Assembly: GCA_034336665.1 (NCBI GenBank)
Contig: JAPFBE010000002.1
Coordinates: 73,597,405-73,661,404, forward strand
Reading direction: 5' to 3'
Length of the DNA: 64,000 nucleotides
DNA from: Luscinia megarhynchos
Taxonomy: Eukaryota; Chordata; Aves; Passeriformes; Turdidae
Under the pieces are notes generated by a model. The model made no database searches. It was not told the origin of the DNA and was given only the letters and a program-made list of their open reading frames with translations. Positions 59,844 through 64,000 of the stretch are shown here, piece by piece. Numbering within the stretch: the first letter of the stretch is position 1; the number at the start of each line of letters is the position of its first letter. The position numbers were made by a program, and so were the translations under genes.

Positions 59844-62800
59844 TGGCTTTAGTAGTCATTTTCATGCATGTTCTTGCCTTTGAATGGATAATACCTTAGT
59901 AGTTCTGCTTCCCATTGCTATTGGATTCTCCATTTAATTCAAAAGGGTTTAAATTGAAAACTTCTCTTTACTCATATGTTGTTGCTTTGAGATGGATAAA
60001 CAGATTTGTTTGTGGTTTTAATCCTTGAATACAACTCTCCTTCACCTCTTTGCTTTTATTTGCAGTTTGGGGTTTATTGTCATTCATGTTACTAAGAAAT
60101 ACTTTGTGACTAAACAATGTTTTATATTGATGTTTATGATACTGCTTTTGTCAATGCATTGGGCAAAACCTTATATAATAAAACAGGATCCTGAAATAAC
60201 AAATTTAAAAATTTCTCAAAGTTTTTCTCTTTCAGCATTTTTCTCTTTCCTGAAATTTTCTTAAGACAAGGAATATTACTTTATCTTGATAAACAAGACA
60301 GAAAGTGATAGACCCTTAAGAAATACTGGGCTAAATTTTCCAGAAGTGGACAGATTCCAAAAGCCTTGTGTTGCTGCCAGATCAAGCAGTAGACTTCTCT
60401 TCTAGTTGTTCCAGGAAAACAGCAATTAATCTCCAAAGCTGGGTATGGTTTCAGAAAATGGTGAGTTCCTTATTAAACTAAAGAAATTTACTAAGCCAAC
60501 TTCCTTAAAAGAACATAAGCAAAAGTGTTCAGAGCTCAGTTTACAGAAAATTCAGATCAACCAACACAGACATAATTTAGGTAAGTATTAAGAAAGTCTG
60601 AAAAAACCCCACATAGATCTTGGTGGTAGTTTCTCTACAATGAAGTTGCTCCTAGTTCAGGATTTGGCTGTTGTACTCCCTAATCTATGCACACCAGAGG
60701 ATATAATTTATTCATAGTATTTCACAAACTTTTTCTATGTGAATCTTTGAAGATTTGTCCTACTCATATCTTCCTGCATTCCAAAGGCCTGTACTGTCCT
60801 CTGAAGTAAAAATTCACACTGATGAATCCAGTGGATCAGCCAGGGCCTTTGCTTCTGTACATAACACACTCTGACATCAGCAACACAAAACCAAAGTGGG
60901 TGGCATAAAAACCTTTCAAGAAAGCTGTGTCAGTGCTGTGCTACACTCACAGCAATAAGCCACAAAGACTGTGTTTAGGGGGAGCAGCCGGCCTGAAAGA
61001 ATTGCTGTCACTTCTCTTGCTCCAGGTGCCAGATCAGCCTGAGCTGTGAGCCGTGGATCACTTCCACCTGCTGTTCATGATGTTGGTCAGGAAAGATTCC
61101 AGGCCTTGGGCTATTAAATCTGGGGCAATGTTTCACTAACGGTGGTGTCTGCCACCCAGCAATGTGAGGTCACCCTGCATCACTTGCCCAGAGATGTAGT
61201 AGATCATCCTTGGTGGGATTTGTATCATTGTAAAGTGTTAAGAAACTGGCTCTTGTTTTTGTACTCAAATAGACATTTTGCTGCAGTGTGACCCAGGTCT
61301 TTTCTTCTCAGGTAGCCACCTCCAGCTCTTACCATACCCAGGTTTCCACATAGATGTTTTCAGCTGTGCTCTACAGGGATCCCATTCCCTTTACAGATTT
61401 ATTTAAATTATTTTCCAGATGTCAGCATTTCCATTCTGGGTAAAAAAACCCACAGATCTCTAATCTTTGAGTTCTAATCATGTTCCTACCACCTTGATTC
61501 TAGTGTGTTTCTTCCCTCAAAGCATAATTATAAGGCACAAGTTTTGCACATAGACATGTACCAGCAGGTACTAGGCCTGTAGGAATTTTTCCATTGATCA
61601 AACTTGAATTCCATTCACAGTCAGGGAATCAGCTTCCAATGCATGCACAGAACATTTGCTTGATAATGAAGAATTTTAAAATCTATCCATGAAACTTTAT
61701 AGTACTAGATGAAGCTAGAAGGATAGTTTCTGTATCTGCCCAAAATCCCCACTGCTGAAAAGAGCAAGATGATTGAATGAAAGGCAAGATTTTCCAGTTT
61801 GCCTGTTAGCAATTATGAGGAACAGGAGATAATGAGGAAAAAACTAATGGCATTAATTTCAGACCAGAGTGGAAAAAAAGAACAACCAGTGCATGGCTCA
61901 TCATAGGGCTAATACTCTATAATGATTGATGATTCTGTAATCAGAGCCCACATAGAGAGAAACAGGCTGTAAATTAAATGGTGTCTTTCACAAATGGTTT
62001 GGAATTGTAATGCGATGATCAAGAATTTGCAGAGAAAGACTTTATGCCCCTTTATAACAAGCTGCAGTGCTTCTAACAGAAATAATTAGGGTTCTGACAA
62101 TGTATTTGTTTGAATGAAGGATTGAATTTGACAATAAAAAATAGTCTGTAATCTGCATGTCACATACAGCTTTCTACTGACACGGAGCCTCATGGTCTAG
62201 TGCACTAGCATTCACAGCAAATTAGACTCAGTTTTACTGTATTCCTTAACCACACCAAGTGGTACCTAGAGAAATAAAGTTGTTCTACCAGGTCACTGCT
62301 AATTGAATAGCTCTTACAAAAAAATAATAATAGAAAAAGAATTGAATGATTCAGTGATAGACTTAAAATATGTCTCGCTATGGTTTGAACTTTCTTCTTT
62401 AGACTTAGTAGTAAGGAAAAGAAGGAGGAGAAGGAGCAGGAATCCATTTCTCTTTCACTTTTGAAATCCCCAGTTTGGCAGGCCACTAGCTTCCTCAAGC
62501 AATTCACTTCAATTCCTTCCTGGAAAGCTTCCTCCTCTCCAGAAGCAAAGCACCTCTCTTAGCTTTCCATAGACGAGAAAAAATGTGTAAGGAAAGTAAA
62601 TTACAGCATTCATTTGGGGAGATGAGTAGAATTCTGGTTAGAAACTGGACTAACATGAGAAAACATGCACCAAAAAGTCTGTGTCAATTTGAGCTAAACA
62701 AAACAACTCTTCTTTGGTCAAACTCATCTATATCCATCACGTGGGCAGATCAGCCATGCAGCATGCACCGTGCCTCTGACACCTCTGGGAACCACAGGAT

Positions 62801-64000
62801 CTGTTGAAGCCTTTCAGAAAATTTGAGTTATCCATAAAGTTTTGGGTGTATCTTGCTTGTGTTCCACATAGCATATGTACATGTTCTGTTTCCAAAATCC
62901 TACAGCCAGCAGCCCTGATCTTTCTCATGTTAGGTGTCACAGTGCAGCTGAACTCTTTCTTAGGGCACTCTAAGATACTCTACAACTGCCACTTCTCAGA
63001 GGTCCTGAACACAGTTTTTCAGCGGCTGATCAGAAAACTGGATAATTTTATTAACCATTTCTTAAGCAACTGATGAATAGAATGGGATCTTACATTCTGT
63101 GATGGCTTAGATACAGTCTAACAAAACACCATTTCTGGTTACTGTACCCTATTGGGGGCCAGCCGAATTGTTTCAGATCCAGAGGAAGGTAATTCCAGCA
63201 ATGACTATTTTTGGGCATTCAGAAACTGCCCACAGAGAAGTCTGAGTCTCTGCTCAGGCTGGGGCATTCCTTACCAGTGGCATCCATATTAGTAAGAAAT
63301 TTATAAGCCTTGTTAATACCTTCTTTTTTTTCTTTCTTTCTGTTTTAATAATTATTTGTAATCAATTTCCTAGATCTTAAATATATGACAGAGTTCTTGT
63401 CCACTTGTGGTGGCGCATTTGATTTTTCATTGATTTTGGGAAGATGTTTCTTAGCATGTGGAGGAGATGAGACACCCATTCACAGGAGCTGTGTTTCTTG
63501 GCTAACTTTTACACCAGTCTGGTTATGACAAGAAATGAAAATGCATCTCTGCAATAGCTATCAGAGAGGATTTCAGTGGCTGTCCCCAGGCTTGCAGGAA
63601 TGAGCATGTGACAGCTGTGAAAAGGGGCACAGCACAGGGTGACACAAGCTCCTGTCTATTGGCCTCTGATTTTGATCATGGAGCTAGTAGGGAGGTTTTG
63701 CAATATAACTGTATGATTCAGTGCTTTAAGTTTTTTTTTTTTCAATATAATTTTGTGCAAAGTTTTTCTCTTGAGTCTCCCTTGTGTTAATGCATATAAA
63801 CTTGCATGAACATACCAAATTATCTGATGTGTGTGTGATGGATTACAGGGCTGGGGGAACACTGTGCTGTAGCCACGTACGAAGCCATCTTTGAGGATGA
63901 GGATACTGACAATAAGAGGACTCCCCATTGCTTCACTTTTTGCTTCTTTCTCCACAGTAGCAGCATCACAGTAAGTATTGCTGTGTATTGCTTAACCCAC

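Larger units (their letters stand above)
57831..64000. other. Right flank, no coding gene recognised
   Basis: AT-rich DNA with the reverse-transcriptase remnant at 59.5-59.8 kb and isolated plus-strand splice-like pairs at 59097-59182 and 63958-63970. No exon with protein character was found. If CpG island 2 is a plus-strand promoter, this is its first intron or an lncRNA body. Confidence 0.5.

Noticed and set aside
61180..61250. Possible CR1 scrap (GAGATGTAGTAGATCATCC)
   Set aside because: Only a loose resemblance to the GAGGTGGTGGATGCCCCATCC region of CR1; too short to support.
1..64000. CRISPR arrays, operons, tRNA and rRNA genes
   Set aside because: No spaced direct repeats of CRISPR type, no ribosomal RNA sequence and no tRNA cloverleaf noticed; the sequence is vertebrate nuclear DNA. 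Small RNAs cannot be excluded by eye.

Overview
This window looks like nuclear DNA of a bird, or possibly another sauropsid. It is AT-rich, gene-poor and intron-dominated. It carries several CR1 LINE 3' ends of the avian type, microsatellites and homopolymers, and two sharply bounded CpG islands (about 49.3-50.7 kb and 57.1-57.8 kb). There are no bacterial-type operons. Almost all short open frames in the window are chance frames.

Main gene: I assembled one multi-exon protein gene on the minus strand. Exon 1 lies in the first CpG island (start codon at 50126, splice donor after 49851). Exon 2 is at 31519-31272, followed by three smaller candidate exons at 9357-9279, 9199-9142 and 7302-7094. 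The splice phases of all five agree (0/0, 2/2, 0/0, 1/1). The joined frame is 870 nt (289 codons plus stop), and a minus-strand AATAAA lies about 40 nt past the stop. The predicted protein has a basic, proline-rich N-terminus, an acidic run, a charged middle and a Leu/Ile-rich, probably helical C-terminal part. I do not recognise the family. Exons 1 and 2 are well supported. Exons 3 to 5 rest on splice signals, phase and amino-acid character only.

Region by region: 1-7045 is downstream flank with poly(A) tracts and two weak alternative exons; 7.1-50.1 kb is the gene, mostly two large introns of about 22 and 18 kb containing CR1 pieces, short tandem repeats and a few candidate conserved non-coding blocks; 50.13-50.65 kb is its CpG-rich promoter, abutted by a CR1 3' end at 50.67-51.14 kb; 51.1-57.1 kb is unannotated AT-rich DNA; 57.1-57.8 kb is a second CpG island, presumably the promoter of another transcription unit whose direction I cannot fix; 57.8-64 kb holds an old non-LTR reverse-transcriptase remnant and a few isolated exon-like splice-site pairs on the plus strand.

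I see no previously undescribed system. The points most worth checking are the unidentified gene, its ambiguous 3' end, the CR1 against its promoter and the orphan second CpG island.
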